48,618 nucleotides of DNA from Streptomyces humi (GTDB lineage: Bacteria > Actinomycetota > Actinomycetes > Streptomycetales > Streptomycetaceae): positions 1 through 48,618 of the forward strand of contig NZ_LBMU02000081.1 of NCBI RefSeq assembly GCF_001005085.2, in the 5' to 3' direction. A program made the translations under genes and the position numbers. Below the pieces are notes generated by a model, which was given only the letters and a program-made list of their open reading frames with translations, was not told the origin of the DNA and made no database searches. This document shows, one piece after another, positions 36,812 to 46,400 of this stretch. Position 1 is the stretch's first letter. Every line of letters begins with the position of its first letter.

Positions 36812-37105
36812 CTACCCGGCGAGGTGCCGCTCCACCGTCTCCACCTTGCTGGTGAGTCCGTCGGTGACGCCGGGCCGGATGTCCGCCTTGAGCACCAGGG
36901 AGACCCGCGGAGCGCGTGCCTCCACGGCGGCGACGGCCCGCCTGACGACGTCCATGACCTCGTCCCACTCGCCTTCGACCGAGGTGAACATGGCGTCGGT
37001 GCGGTTGGGCAGCCCGGACTCGCGCACGACCCGGACCGCGTCGGCCACGTACTCCCCCACGTCCTCGCCGACGCCCAGCGGCGTCACGGAAAAGGCGACG
37101 ATCAT
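36812..37105 (-). CDS. MTH1187-family (thiamine-binding-like) small protein
   Basis: 97 residues, the whole length of the family. It starts MIVAFSVTPLGVGEDVGEYV and contains VRESGLPNRTDAMFTSVEGEWDEV in two pieces (about 27-50), matching the MTH1187/YkoF-type ferredoxin-like fold annotated as thiamine-binding. Role uncertain; such proteins may bind thiamine or its precursor. The ATG overlaps the DUF3817 stop by 4 nt, so the two are one operon. Confidence 0.85.
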   Translation of the reverse strand: MIVAFSVTPLGVGEDVGEYVADAVRVVRESGLPNRTDAMFTSVEGEWDEVMDVVRRAVAAVEARAPRVSLVLKADIRPGVTDGLTSKVETVERHLAG

Positions 37106-37446
37106 GCGTTGACCACGCCTTCCTTGCGGGCGCGGGCGGCGATGACCGCGTTCTCGGCCTCCCGGCGCAGCTTGCGCTCGGCGAAGAAGCCGCCGGTCGG
37201 CAGCACGGAGAGGACGAAGTACAGGGCGGCGGTCCCCAGGGACCACTTGGTGCGGCTCCAGGCGTCCGCCCAGAAGATCACGTACAGGATGAACAGGACA
37301 CCGTGGACCGCGCCCATCACGGGCACCGCGTTGAAGTCCGTGGTCCGCTTCAGCACCGAGCAGAGGAGGAGGATCAGGAAGGAGACGGCCTCCGGGGCGG
37401 AGACCAGGCGCAGGCGGCGGATGGCGGTGGCGGTCTTGATGTCCAC
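37102..37446 (-). CDS. DUF3817 membrane protein (copy 2)
   Basis: 114 residues from GTG 37446 with AAGGTG 5 nt upstream. Three hydrophobic segments (EAVSFLILLLCSVL, MGAVHGVLFILYVIFWADA, ALYFVLSVLPTGGFF) and the same HGxL...Y...D...KW...PTxxFFxERKxxRE framework as the copy at 33195. Function unknown. Translationally coupled to the MTH1187-like gene. Confidence 0.85.
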   Translation of the reverse strand: MDIKTATAIRRLRLVSAPEAVSFLILLLCSVLKRTTDFNAVPVMGAVHGVLFILYVIFWADAWSRTKWSLGTAALYFVLSVLPTGGFFAERKLRREAENAVIAARARKEGVVNA

Positions 37447-37749
37447 GAGTCACCTTCGGGGGGAGAGACGTCCACTCTTTGTGAACGCGGGCACAAACGT
37501 CCCCCCATTGTGGCAAGGGAGCCTCGCGGACCCGGCGCGGGGGTGCGGGGTGGCTCCGAGACGGAGGGGGGTGCCGCGCGATGACGAGGAGGACGGCGCG
37601 CCCCAGAGGTCCGGCGTCGGCCTGACGGCCGGCACTGCGGTCGTCCGGCTGCCCGGGGAACGGCGGCCGGGCCCCCTAGGGGACGGATCCGGGGTGACGT
37701 CCACCCACGGGACCTGTCGCCGCCGTCGGCCTGCGGCTACCTTCACAGC
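37447..37749. other. 303-bp divergent intergenic region
   Basis: Gap between the DUF3817 gene and the AIM24 operon. It has a dyad TTTGTG-N8-CACAAA (37478-37497), 32 nt from the DUF3817 start, and the palindrome CCCCTAGGGG (37672-37681). TACCTT (37738-37743) ends 6 nt before GTG 37750 and is the probable -10 of a leaderless AIM24 transcript. Confidence 0.6.
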
Positions 37750-38388
37750 GTGGCGATGTTCCGACTTCAGGGCAGCAAGGTGCTCGCCGTCGAGATGACC
37801 GGGGACGCCGTGAAGGCGAAGAACGGCTCGATGGTCGCGTACGACGGGCAGATGACGTTCAAGAAGATGAGCGGTGGCGGTGAGGGTCTGCGGGGGATGG
37901 TGACCAGGCGGCTCACCGGCGAGCAGATGACGGTGATGGAGGTGAAGGGGCACGGGACGTGCTGGTTCGCGGACCGGGCGTCCGAGATCAACCTGGTCGG
38001 CCTCCAGGGCGACAAGCTGTACGTCGAGTCCAGCAACCTGCTGGCGACCGACGCCGGCCTGCGCACCGGCACCACCTTCACCGGCCTGCGCGGCGCCTCC
38101 CAGGGCAACGGCCTGTTCACGACGACCGTCGAGGGCCACGGCCAGGCGGCGATCATGTCGGACGGCCCGGCGGTGGTGCTCCGGGTGAGCGGGCAGTACC
38201 CGCTGACCGTCGACCCGGGCGCCTACATCGCCCACCAGGGCAACCTCCGCCAGTCCTTCCAGTCGGGTGTGACGTTCCGCACGTTCCTCGGGGAGGGCGG
38301 CGGCGAGGCCTTCCAGATCCGGTTCGAGGGGGACGGGCTGGTGTACGTACAGCCGAGCGAGCGGAACACGATCGCGGGAGACGTGTGA
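37750..38388 (+). CDS. AIM24-family protein (1 of 3)
   Basis: 212 residues from GTG 37750 (ATG 37756 is an alternative). AIM24 (DUF124) proteins fold as a double beta-sandwich of tryptophan RNA-binding attenuator-like type. Visible: GSMVAYDGQMTFKKMSGGGE, GQGLFTTT-like NGLFTTTVEGHGQAAI, LTVDPGAYIAHQGNL and GEAFQIRFEGDGLVYVQPSE. No signal peptide or TM segment, so cytoplasmic. Gap of 1 nt to the next gene. Function is unknown in bacteria. No RBS: leaderless start. Confidence 0.88.
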   Translation: MAMFRLQGSKVLAVEMTGDAVKAKNGSMVAYDGQMTFKKMSGGGEGLRGMVTRRLTGEQMTVMEVKGHGTCWFADRASEINLVGLQGDKLYVESSNLLATDAGLRTGTTFTGLRGASQGNGLFTTTVEGHGQAAIMSDGPAVVLRVSGQYPLTVDPGAYIAHQGNLRQSFQSGVTFRTFLGEGGGEAFQIRFEGDGLVYVQPSERNTIAGDV

Positions 38389-38389
38389 G

Positions 38390-39040
38390 ATGGCCCTGCG
38401 CGAGGTGAACTCCAAGATGGTCGAGGCGACCGTCGTCCCCGGGCAGCGGCTGTTCAGCCAGCGCGGGGCGATGCTCGCGTACAAGGGCGAGGTGTCCTTC
38501 ACACCCAACATCCAGGGCGGCCAGGGCGGGATGATGTCCATGCTCGGCCGCCGGGTGGCCGGCGAGGCGACCCCGCTGATGACGGTCGAGGGCAGCGGCA
38601 CGGTCTTCTTCGGGCACGGCGGCCACCACGTCCAGGTGATCACCCTCACCGGTGACACGCTCTACGTCGAGGCGGACCGGCTGCTCGCCTTCGAGGGCAC
38701 GCTCCAGCAGGGCACGATGTTCATGGGCTCGCAGGGCGGGGTGATGGGCATGGTGCGCGGCCAGGTGACCGGCCAGGGCCTGTTCACCACCACCCTCAAG
38801 GGCCACGGCGCCGTCGCCGTGATGGCCCATGGAGGCGTCTTCGAGATCCCGGTCACCCCGCAGCGCCCGGTCCACGTCGACCCGCAGGCCTACGTCGCCC
38901 ACCACGGCGACGTCCGCAACAAGCTGTCGACCGCGCTCGGCTGGCGGGACATGGTGGGCCGCGGCTCCGGCGAGGCGTTCCAGCTGGAGCTCAGCGGCAA
39001 CGGCATGGTGTACGTGCAGGCGTCGGAGGAGAAGCTGTGA
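38390..39040 (+). CDS. AIM24-family protein (2 of 3)
   Basis: 216 residues. Same framework as its neighbour: GAMLAYKGEVSFTPNIQGGQ, QGLFTTTLKGHGAVAVMAHG, VHVDPQAYVAHHGDVRNKLS and GEAFQLELSGNGMVYVQASE. ATG 38390 follows the previous stop directly, and CGGGAGACG lies just upstream. The stop overlaps the third gene (GTGA). A Gly/Met-rich insert (MMSMLGRR) follows the first strand block. Confidence 0.9.
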   Translation: MALREVNSKMVEATVVPGQRLFSQRGAMLAYKGEVSFTPNIQGGQGGMMSMLGRRVAGEATPLMTVEGSGTVFFGHGGHHVQVITLTGDTLYVEADRLLAFEGTLQQGTMFMGSQGGVMGMVRGQVTGQGLFTTTLKGHGAVAVMAHGGVFEIPVTPQRPVHVDPQAYVAHHGDVRNKLSTALGWRDMVGRGSGEAFQLELSGNGMVYVQASEEKL

Positions 39041-39834
39041 GCGCATACGGGGCCGCCGGACCGGTCGTGTACGACCCCATGACCCTGCCCGTCGACGACA
39101 ACGTGAACAAGTACACCTTCTGTGTGGAGCTCAAGGGGAGCCAGTGGTTCCTACAGAAGGGGAAGATGATCGCCTACTACGGCTCGATCGACTTCAACGG
39201 CGTCGGGCACGGCCGTCTCGACCGTCTGGTCCGCACTTCCTTCCATTCGCCTCTGCACGCGAGCGACTGGGTGGTGGCGGAGGGCTCGGGCCGGATGCTC
39301 CTCGCCGACCGGGCCTTCGACGTCAATTCGTACGACCTCGACGACGGCAACCTGACCATTCGCTCCGGCAACCTGCTCGCTTTTCAGCCAAGTCTCGCTC
39401 TGAAGCAATCAATCGTTCCGGGTTTTCTGACCCTTATCGGAACCGGAAAGTTTGTGGCCGCGTCCAACGGTCCGGTGGTGTTCATGGAACCCCCGATCCG
39501 GGTGGACCCTCAGGCGCTGGTGGGATGGGCCGACTGCCCCTCCCCCTGCCACCACTACGACCATGGCTACATGACAGGTGTCATGGGCGGTCTACGTGCG
39601 ATGACGGGCCTCGGCGGGGCCTCCGGGGAGGAGCACCAGTTCGAGTTCGTGGGGGCGGGTACGGTCCTGCTCCAGTCCACCGAAACCCTGATGGCCGAGC
39701 AGGCCACGGGAGCGGTTCCGCACCAGCCCGGGGTACCCGGTGGCGGAGGCCCTTTCACAGGGCCTCCACAGCAGCAGCCCACACCGCGCCTTCCCGGACA
39801 GCTGGGAGACCTCCAGCGTCGCTTCGGGCTGTGA
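39037..39834 (+). CDS. AIM24-family protein (3 of 3), with disordered tail
   Basis: 265 residues from GTG 39037. More divergent than the other two: KGKMIAYYGSIDFNGVG, SGNLLAFQPSLALKQSIVPG, IRVDPQALVGWADCP and EHQFEFVGAGTVLLQSTE. A Cys/His cluster CPSPCHHYDH appears at about residues 167-176, and the last 45 residues are Pro/Gly/Gln-rich and probably disordered, ending RLPGQLGDLQRRFGL. Translationally coupled to copy 2. The middle section near 39360-39460 has more A/T-ending codons than its neighbours. Confidence 0.87.
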   Translation: MSAYGAAGPVVYDPMTLPVDDNVNKYTFCVELKGSQWFLQKGKMIAYYGSIDFNGVGHGRLDRLVRTSFHSPLHASDWVVAEGSGRMLLADRAFDVNSYDLDDGNLTIRSGNLLAFQPSLALKQSIVPGFLTLIGTGKFVAASNGPVVFMEPPIRVDPQALVGWADCPSPCHHYDHGYMTGVMGGLRAMTGLGGASGEEHQFEFVGAGTVLLQSTETLMAEQATGAVPHQPGVPGGGGPFTGPPQQQPTPRLPGQLGDLQRRFGL

Positions 39835-39926
39835 GCGGTAGTCTGCGGAGTGTGACATCGAACGCGTGCGCACAGTCACACCACCCTCACTAGTTCGCCT
39901 TTCAACATTTTAGGTAGACTTCATTC

Positions 39927-40403
39927 ATGGAGACCGAGACGGCCACGCGCTGGCTGACCGATGCGGAGCAGTGCGCCTGGCGCACCCACCTGGAGGTCAA
40001 CAGGCTGTTGACGTACCAGCTCGAAAAAGATCTACAGCCGTTCGGGCTGACGATGAACGACTACGAGATCCTGGTGAACCTGTCCGAGTCGGAGGACTAC
40101 CGGATGCGCATGAGCGACCTCGCGTCCGCCACGCTCCAGTCCAAGAGCCGGCTCTCGCACCAGGTCACCCGTATGGAGAACGCGAACCTGGTCCGCCGTG
40201 AGAACTGCGAGTCGGACCGCCGCGGGCTGTACGCCGTCCTCACCGAGCACGGCATGGAGACGATGAAGAAGGTGGCGCCACATCATGTCGCCTCCGTGCG
40301 ACGGCACTTCATCGACCTGCTGTCGCCGGAGGCACTGATAGAGCTGGACAAGGGCCTGAAGCCGATCGCGGAGCACCTGAGGGGCCAACGCGGGCGCCCG
40401 TGA
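39927..40403 (+). CDS. absC: MarR-family regulator, AbsC-like
   Basis: 158 residues. Winged HTH: LTMNDYEILVNLSESEDYRM, MSDLASATLQSKSRLSHQVT (recognition helix), and wing ENCESDRRGLYAVLTEHGM. Several His residues (APHHVASVRRH) could bind metal. The sequence, length and position before meaB match AbsC (SCO5405 of S. coelicolor, from memory), a zinc-dependent MarR protein needed for antibiotic production at low zinc. The 92-nt upstream gap is unusually A/T-rich (TTTCAACATTTTAGGTAGAC), probably promoter. Distinguishing AbsC from another MarR rests on synteny. Confidence 0.8.
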   Translation: METETATRWLTDAEQCAWRTHLEVNRLLTYQLEKDLQPFGLTMNDYEILVNLSESEDYRMRMSDLASATLQSKSRLSHQVTRMENANLVRRENCESDRRGLYAVLTEHGMETMKKVAPHHVASVRRHFIDLLSPEALIELDKGLKPIAEHLRGQRGRP

Positions 40404-40420
40404 CGGCAGACGGCACACGA

Positions 40421-40457
40421 AAGCGGCGGACGAGGGTTCAGGTCTCGTTCGCCGCTT
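40421..40457. terminator. bidirectional terminator between absC and meaB
   Basis: 14-bp arms AAGCGGCGGACGAG / CTCGTTCGCCGCTT with one G-T pair and a 9-nt loop, 17 nt past the absC stop and 17 nt past the meaB stop. Confidence 0.8.
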
Positions 40458-40474
40458 GCCGTACCGCCCGGTGA

Positions 40475-41431
40475 CTAGCCCTCCGTCAGCCCCGCCACCA
40501 GTTCGTCCGCCGCGCGGTACGGGTCCAGTTCACCGGCCACGATGCGTTCCGCCAGCGCGTCCAGGTGACGGTCCCCGTGCAGGTCGCCGATGCGTTCACG
40601 GAGCGCCGTCACGGCGATCGTCTCGACCTCCCGGGAGGCGCGGGCCAGCCGGCGCTCCGCCAGGACACCCCGCTCCTCCATCCACGCGCGGTGCTTCTCC
40701 AGGGCCTCCACGACCTCGTCGACGCCCTCGGCGCGGGCCGCGACCGTCCGCACGATCGGAGGGCGCCAGTCGCCGGGGCCGCGGGACTCGCCGAGGCCCA
40801 GCATGTGGTTCAGTTCGCGGGCCGTGGCGTCCGCGCCGTCCCGGTCGGCCTTGTTGACGACGTACACGTCGCCGATCTCCAGGATCCCGGCCTTGGCGGC
40901 CTGGATGCCGTCACCCATGCCGGGGGCCAGCAGGACGACCGAGGTGTCGGCCTGGGAGGCGATCTCGACCTCCGACTGGCCGACGCCCACGGTCTCCACC
41001 AGGATCACGTCACAGCCCGCCGCGTCCAGCACCCGGATGGCCTGCGGGGCCGCCCAGGCGAGGCCGCCGAGGTGGCCGCGGGTGGCCATCGAGCGGATGT
41101 AGACACCGGGGTCCGAAGCGTGGTCGGACATCCGGACGCGGTCGCCGAGGAGGGCGCCGCCCGAGAACGGCGAGGAGGGGTCGACGGCCAGCACGCCGAC
41201 CCGCTTCCCCTGTTTGCGGTAGGCACTGACCAGTGCCGAGGTGGAGGTCGACTTACCGACACCGGGCGAGCCGGTCAGGCCCACCACGTACGCGTTGCCG
41301 GTCAGCGGGGCGAGTGCCGCCATGACCTCCCTGAGCTGCGGGGACGCCCCCTCCACCAGGGAGATCAGCCGGGCCACCGCACGCGGTCGGCCTTCTCTGG
41401 CCCCGGCCACCAGTGAGGAGACGTCCTGCAT
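40475..41431 (-). CDS. meaB: MeaB-type G-protein chaperone of B12 acyl-CoA mutases
   Basis: 318 residues from ATG 41431 with GGAG 5 nt upstream (GTG 41434 alternative). P-loop GLTGSPGVGKST (about 52-63), then DPSSPFSGGALLGDRVRM and the signature VETVGVGQSEVE, with the base motif NKADRDGA. MeaB/ArgK GTPases protect and reload adenosylcobalamin mutases such as methylmalonyl-CoA and isobutyryl-CoA mutase. It is 28 nt downstream of the thiolase gene, probably the same operon. Confidence 0.94.
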   Translation of the reverse strand: MQDVSSLVAGAREGRPRAVARLISLVEGASPQLREVMAALAPLTGNAYVVGLTGSPGVGKSTSTSALVSAYRKQGKRVGVLAVDPSSPFSGGALLGDRVRMSDHASDPGVYIRSMATRGHLGGLAWAAPQAIRVLDAAGCDVILVETVGVGQSEVEIASQADTSVVLLAPGMGDGIQAAKAGILEIGDVYVVNKADRDGADATARELNHMLGLGESRGPGDWRPPIVRTVAARAEGVDEVVEALEKHRAWMEERGVLAERRLARASREVETIAVTALRERIGDLHGDRHLDALAERIVAGELDPYRAADELVAGLTEG

Positions 41432-41459
41432 CACAGCTCCGTTCGCTTCAGAAACGTAC

Positions 41460-42668
41460 TCAGGCCTTCGGTACCCGCACGATCAGGGCGTCACCCTGCC
41501 CGCCGCCACCGCACAGCGCGGCCGCGCCGACCCCGCCGCCCCGCCGCTTGAGCTCCAGGGCCAGGTGCAGCACGAGACGCGCGCCGGACATGCCGATGGG
41601 GTGGCCCAGGGCGATGGCGCCACCGTTGACGTTCACCCTTTCCGTGGACACGCCGAGGTCCTTCATTGACTGCACGGCGACCGCGGCGAAGGCCTCGTTG
41701 ATCTCGATGAGGTCGAGGTCGGAGACGTCCAGGCCGTCCTTCTTCAGGGCGTGCCGGATCGCGTTGGACGGCTGGGACTGGAGCGAGTTGTCCGGTCCGG
41801 CCACGTTGCCGTGGGCGCCGATCTCGGCGAGCCACTCCAGGCCCAGTTCCTCGGCCTTGGCCTTGCTCATCACGACCACGGCGGCCGCGCCGTCCGAGAT
41901 CTGCGAGGAGGTGCCGGCCGTGATCGTGCCGTCCCGGGTGAACGCGGGGCGCAGCTTGCCCAGCGACTCCGCGGTGGTGTCGCCGCGGATGCCCTCGTCC
42001 TTGCTGAAGACGACCGGCTCGCCCTTGCGCTGCGGGATCTCGACCGGGGTGATCTCGGCCTCGAAGAGCCCGTTCTTCTGGGCGGCGGCGGCCCGCTGGT
42101 GGGACAGCGCGGCGACCTCGTCCTGCTCGGGGCGCAGGATGCCGAGGCGCGTGTTGTGCTTCTCCGTGGACTCGCCCATGGCGATGTTCTCGAAGGCGTC
42201 GGTGAGGCCGTCGTACGCCATCGCGTCGAGCATCTCGACGGCGCCGTACTTGAAGCCCTCGCGGGACTTGGGGAGCAGGTGCGGGGCGTTGGTCATGGAC
42301 TCCTGGCCGCCCGCGACCACGATGTCGAACTCACCCGCGCGGATCAGCTGGTCGGCCAGCGCGATGGCGTCGAGTCCGGACAGGCACACCTTGTTGACGG
42401 TGAGCGCCGGGACGTTCATCGGGATGCCGGCCTTCACGGCGGCCTGGCGGGCCGGGAGCTGGCCGGCGCCGGCCTGTAGCACCTGCCCCATGATCACGTA
42501 CTGCACCTGGTCGCCCCCGATGCCCGCGCGGTCGAGGGCTGCCTTGATCGCGAAGCCGCCGAGGTCGGCTCCGGAGAAGGACTTCAGCGAGCCGAGCAGT
42601 CGTCCCATGGGCGTCCGGGCGCCCGCGACGATCACCGAGGTGGGCCTGCCGGGAGTTTCAGAAGTCAT
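41460..42668 (-). CDS. acetyl-CoA C-acetyltransferase (thiolase)
   Basis: 402 residues, full thiolase length. Nucleophilic Cys95 in VNKVCLSGLDAIALA, the GHPIGMSGARL histidine motif and the second cysteine in CGGGGQGDALI. It condenses or cleaves acetoacetyl-CoA. ATG 42668 has AAGGGGA about 11 nt upstream. Upstream and divergent is mce; downstream is meaB. Whether it works in degradation or in the ethylmalonyl-CoA pathway cannot be decided here. Confidence 0.94.
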   Translation of the reverse strand: MTSETPGRPTSVIVAGARTPMGRLLGSLKSFSGADLGGFAIKAALDRAGIGGDQVQYVIMGQVLQAGAGQLPARQAAVKAGIPMNVPALTVNKVCLSGLDAIALADQLIRAGEFDIVVAGGQESMTNAPHLLPKSREGFKYGAVEMLDAMAYDGLTDAFENIAMGESTEKHNTRLGILRPEQDEVAALSHQRAAAAQKNGLFEAEITPVEIPQRKGEPVVFSKDEGIRGDTTAESLGKLRPAFTRDGTITAGTSSQISDGAAAVVVMSKAKAEELGLEWLAEIGAHGNVAGPDNSLQSQPSNAIRHALKKDGLDVSDLDLIEINEAFAAVAVQSMKDLGVSTERVNVNGGAIALGHPIGMSGARLVLHLALELKRRGGGVGAAALCGGGGQGDALIVRVPKA

Positions 42669-42817
42669 GAGCGGTGATTCCCCTTACCGGCTGCACTGCC
42701 GAGGAGTGAACGAGGGTTTACTTCGAATGTATTGCGTGGCACTCCGTGCCGTCATCGGGCCGTCAGTGTGATCGCTGGCACGTTGCGTAACCATCGCGGT
42801 GGCGCTGCACTGAATCC

Positions 42818-43258
42818 ATGCTGACGCGAATCGACCACATCGGGATCGCCTGCCACGACCTCGACGCGACCGTCGAGTTCTACCGGGCCACGTACGGCTT
42901 CGAGGTGTTCCACACCGAGGTCAACGAGGAACAGGGCGTGCGCGAGGCCATGCTCAAGATCAACGAGACGTCCGACGGAGGCGCCTCCTACCTGCAACTT
43001 CTGGAGCCGACCCGGGAGGACTCGGCGGTCGGGAAGTGGCTCACGAAGAACGGCGAGGGGGTCCACCACATCGCCTTCGGCACGGCGGACGTCGACGCCG
43101 ACGCCGCGGACATCCGTTCCAAGGGCGTACGCGTTCTGTACGAGGAGCCACGGCGCGGCTCCATGGGGTCGCGGATCACCTTCCTGCATCCCAAGGATTG
43201 CCACGGAGTACTGACAGAACTGGTCACTTCGGCGGCTGTTGAGTCACCTGAGCACTGA
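42818..43258 (+). CDS. mce: methylmalonyl-CoA epimerase
   Basis: 146 residues, vicinal oxygen chelate fold. RIDHIGIACHDLDATVEFY gives the first metal His, YLQLLEPT the Gln, GEGVHHIAFGTADVD the second His, and GVLTELV the Glu. It interconverts the (R)- and (S)-methylmalonyl-CoA epimers, linking propionyl-CoA carboxylase and the B12 mutase. Length and motifs are canonical. No strong RBS; the start may be leaderless. It is divergent from the thiolase gene across 149 nt. Confidence 0.95.
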   Translation: MLTRIDHIGIACHDLDATVEFYRATYGFEVFHTEVNEEQGVREAMLKINETSDGGASYLQLLEPTREDSAVGKWLTKNGEGVHHIAFGTADVDADAADIRSKGVRVLYEEPRRGSMGSRITFLHPKDCHGVLTELVTSAAVESPEH

Positions 43259-43480
43259 CCCTCGTACATATGGGCCGGTAGGGTTGGGGGCGGTCGTCCC
43301 TTCGCAGGTTCGCAGGGCCGGGGCGGCCGCATGCCGGGGTCCGGGTTTCGGGGGACGAGCGTCGGGGCAGCAGCCCGTGCTCCGCCGTTGATCTGACACC
43401 ATTCCCCGGGGGCCCCGTTCGGCGGAAGGACGGAGCTCGTACGGAGAAGGTTGCGACCAGGGGACGGATGGGACCGCGCA

Positions 43481-46400
43481 GTGCGGGGCTACGAGAGCCA
43501 GGAGCGAGAGCCGGCGGCTGACGTCGACCACCTCACTCGTTTCGAAGCCGAGATGAAGCGGCTGAAGACCGAGCGGGAAAAGGCGATCCAGCATGCCGAG
43601 GACCTCGGCTACCAGGTCGAGGTGCTGCGCGCCAAGCTGCACGAGGCGCGGCGCACCATCATGTCCCGGCCCGCGTTCGACGGCGGTGACATCGGCTACC
43701 AGGCCGAGCAGATGCTCCGCAACGCCCAGATGCAGGCCGACCAGATCCGCCAGGAGGCGGAGCGGGTGGCCGCGGAGGCCCGGGCGCAGACCCAGCGGAT
43801 CCTCCAGGAGCACGCCGAGCAGGCCGCGCGGCTCCAGTCGGAGCTGCACCAGGAGGCGGTGACCCGTCGCCAGCAGCTGGACCAGGAGCTGGCCGAGCGC
43901 CGCCAGACCGTCGAGTCGCACGTCAACGAGAACGTGGCGTGGGCCGAGCAGCTTCGGGCGCGCACCGAGTCCCAGGCCCGCCGGCTGCTCGACGAGTCGC
44001 GGGCCGAGGCCGAGCAGGCGATGGCGGCCGCCCGCACCGAGGCCGAGCGGCTGACGAACGAGGCCCGGCAGCGGCTGAGCAACGACACCGAGGCCGCGCG
44101 CACGGAGGCCGAGCAGATCCTGCTGCGTGCCCGCCGGGACGCCGAGCGCCTGCTGAACGCTGCCTCCACCCAGGCCCAGGAGGCCACCGACCACGCGGAG
44201 CAGCTGCGCAACTCGACGGCGACGGAGTCGGATTCGGCCCGCCGGCAGGCCGGTGAGCTGAGCCGGGCCGCCGAGCAGCGGATGGCGGAGGCCGAGGAGG
44301 CGCTGCGCAAGGCGCAGGCCGAGGCCGAGAAGCTGGTCACCGAGGCCGAGGCGACCGCCGCCAAGGCGCTGGCGAGCGCCGAGGCCACCAACGAGCAGCG
44401 CACCCGTACGGCCAAGGAGCAGGTCGCCCGGCTGGTCACCGAGGCCACCAAGGACGCCGAGGTCACGAAGGCGGACGCCGAGCAGATCGTCACGGACGCC
44501 AAGGCCGAGGCCGAGAAGATCATCTCGGAGGCCTCCGAGAAGGCCCGCACCCTCACCGCCGAGGAGAGCGCCTCCCAGCTGTCCAAGGCCGCGAAGACCG
44601 CCGAGGACGTCCTCAACCGGGCGGCCGAGGAGGCCAAGCAGACCACCAAGGCCGCCGCCGAGGAGGCCGAGCGGATCCGCACCGAGGCGGAGACCGAGGC
44701 GGACCGGCTGCGCGCCGAGGCCCACGACATCGCCGAGGGCCTCAAGGGCGCCGCGAAGGACGACACCAAGGAGTACCGCGCCAAGACGGTCGAGCTCCAG
44801 GAGGAGGCCCGTCGGCTGCGCGGCGAGGCCGAGCAGCTGCGTGCCGACGCGATCGCCGAGGGCGAGTCGATCCGTGCCGAGGCCCGGCGCGAGGCGGTGC
44901 AGCAGATCGAGGAGGCGGCCAAGTCCGCCGAGGAACTGCTCGCCAAGGCCAAGGCCGACGCCGACGAGCTGCGGCAGACCGCCACCACGGACAGCGAGAA
45001 GGTCCGCACCGAGGCCATCGAGCGGGCGACCGCGCTGCGCCGGCAGGCCGAGGAGACCCTGGAGCGCACCCGTCAGGAGGCCGACCGGCTCCGCGCGGAG
45101 GCCCAGGAGCAGGCCGACAGGGTCCAGGCGGACGCCGAGCGGGCCGCGGCCGAGCTGCGCGAGGAGACCGAGCGGGGCGTCGAGGCGCGGCGCGCGGAGG
45201 CCGCCGAGGAGCTGGCCCGGCTGCACACCGAGGCCGAGGACCGGCTGGCGGGCGCCGAGCAGTCGCTGACCGAGGCCCGCGAGGAGGCCGGCCGGATCCG
45301 CCGGGAGGCCGCCGAGGAGAGCGAGCGCCTGCGGTCCGAGGCCGCCGAGCGCATCCGTACGCTCCAGCAGCAGGCGGAGACCGAGGCCGAACGGCTGCGC
45401 AACGACGCCGCCGCGGACGCCTCCGCGTCCCGTGCCGAGGGCGAGAGCATCGCCGTACGGCTGCGGTCCGAGGCCGCGGCCGAGGCCGAGCGGCTCAAGC
45501 AGGAGGCCCAGGACACCGCGGACCGGGTCCGTGCCGAGGCCCAGGCGGCCGCCGAGCGGCTGTCCACCGAGGCGTCCGAGACGCTGGCCGCCGCGCAGGA
45601 GGAGGCCACCCGGCGCCGTCGCGAGGCCGAGGAACTCCTCGGTTCCGCCCGGCAGGAGGCCGACCAGGAGCGGGAGCGCGCCCGCGAGCAGAGCGAGGAC
45701 CTGCTCGCCTCCGCCCGCAACCGGGTCGAGGAGGCGCAGGCCGAGGCGGTACGGCTGGTCGAGGAGGCGGACCGGCGGGCCACCGAGATGGTGTCGGCCG
45801 CCGAGCTCCACGCCCAGCAGGTGCGGGACTCGGTCTCCGGGCTGCACGAGCAGGCGCAGGAGGAGATCAGCGGGCTGCGCTCGGCCGCCGAGCACGCGGC
45901 GGACCGCACCCGGCGGGAGGCCGAGGAGGAGTCGGACCGGGTCCGCGCCGACGCCTACGCCGAGCGGGAGCGGGCCAGCGAGGACGCGACCCGGATCCGG
46001 CGGGAGTCCGGCGAGGCTTCGGAGGCGGCGAAGGCGCTCGCCGAGCGGACCGTCGCCGAGGCCATGGCCGAGTCCGAGCGGCTGCGGTCCGAGGCGGCCG
46101 CGCACGCCCAGCGGGTGCGCACCGAGGCCTCCGACACCATCGCCCAGGCCGAGCAGGACGCCTCCCGTGCCCGGGCCGAGGCCCGGGAGGACGCCAACCG
46201 GATCCGTTCCGACGCGGCGACCCAGGCCGACACCCTCATCACGGAAGCCCGCAACGAGGCCGAGCTCCTCCAGAACGAGACCATCGCCGAGGCCGACCGC
46301 GTCCGCGCGGACGCCATCGCCAAGGCGGAGAAGCTCATCTCGGACGCCACCGGGGACGCGGAGCGGCTGCGCGCCGAGGCCGCCGAGACGGTCGGTTCGG

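Noticed and set aside
37447..37749. Thiamine riboswitch before the DUF3817/MTH1187 operon
   Set aside because: No CTGAGA-type conserved core was seen on the transcribed strand.
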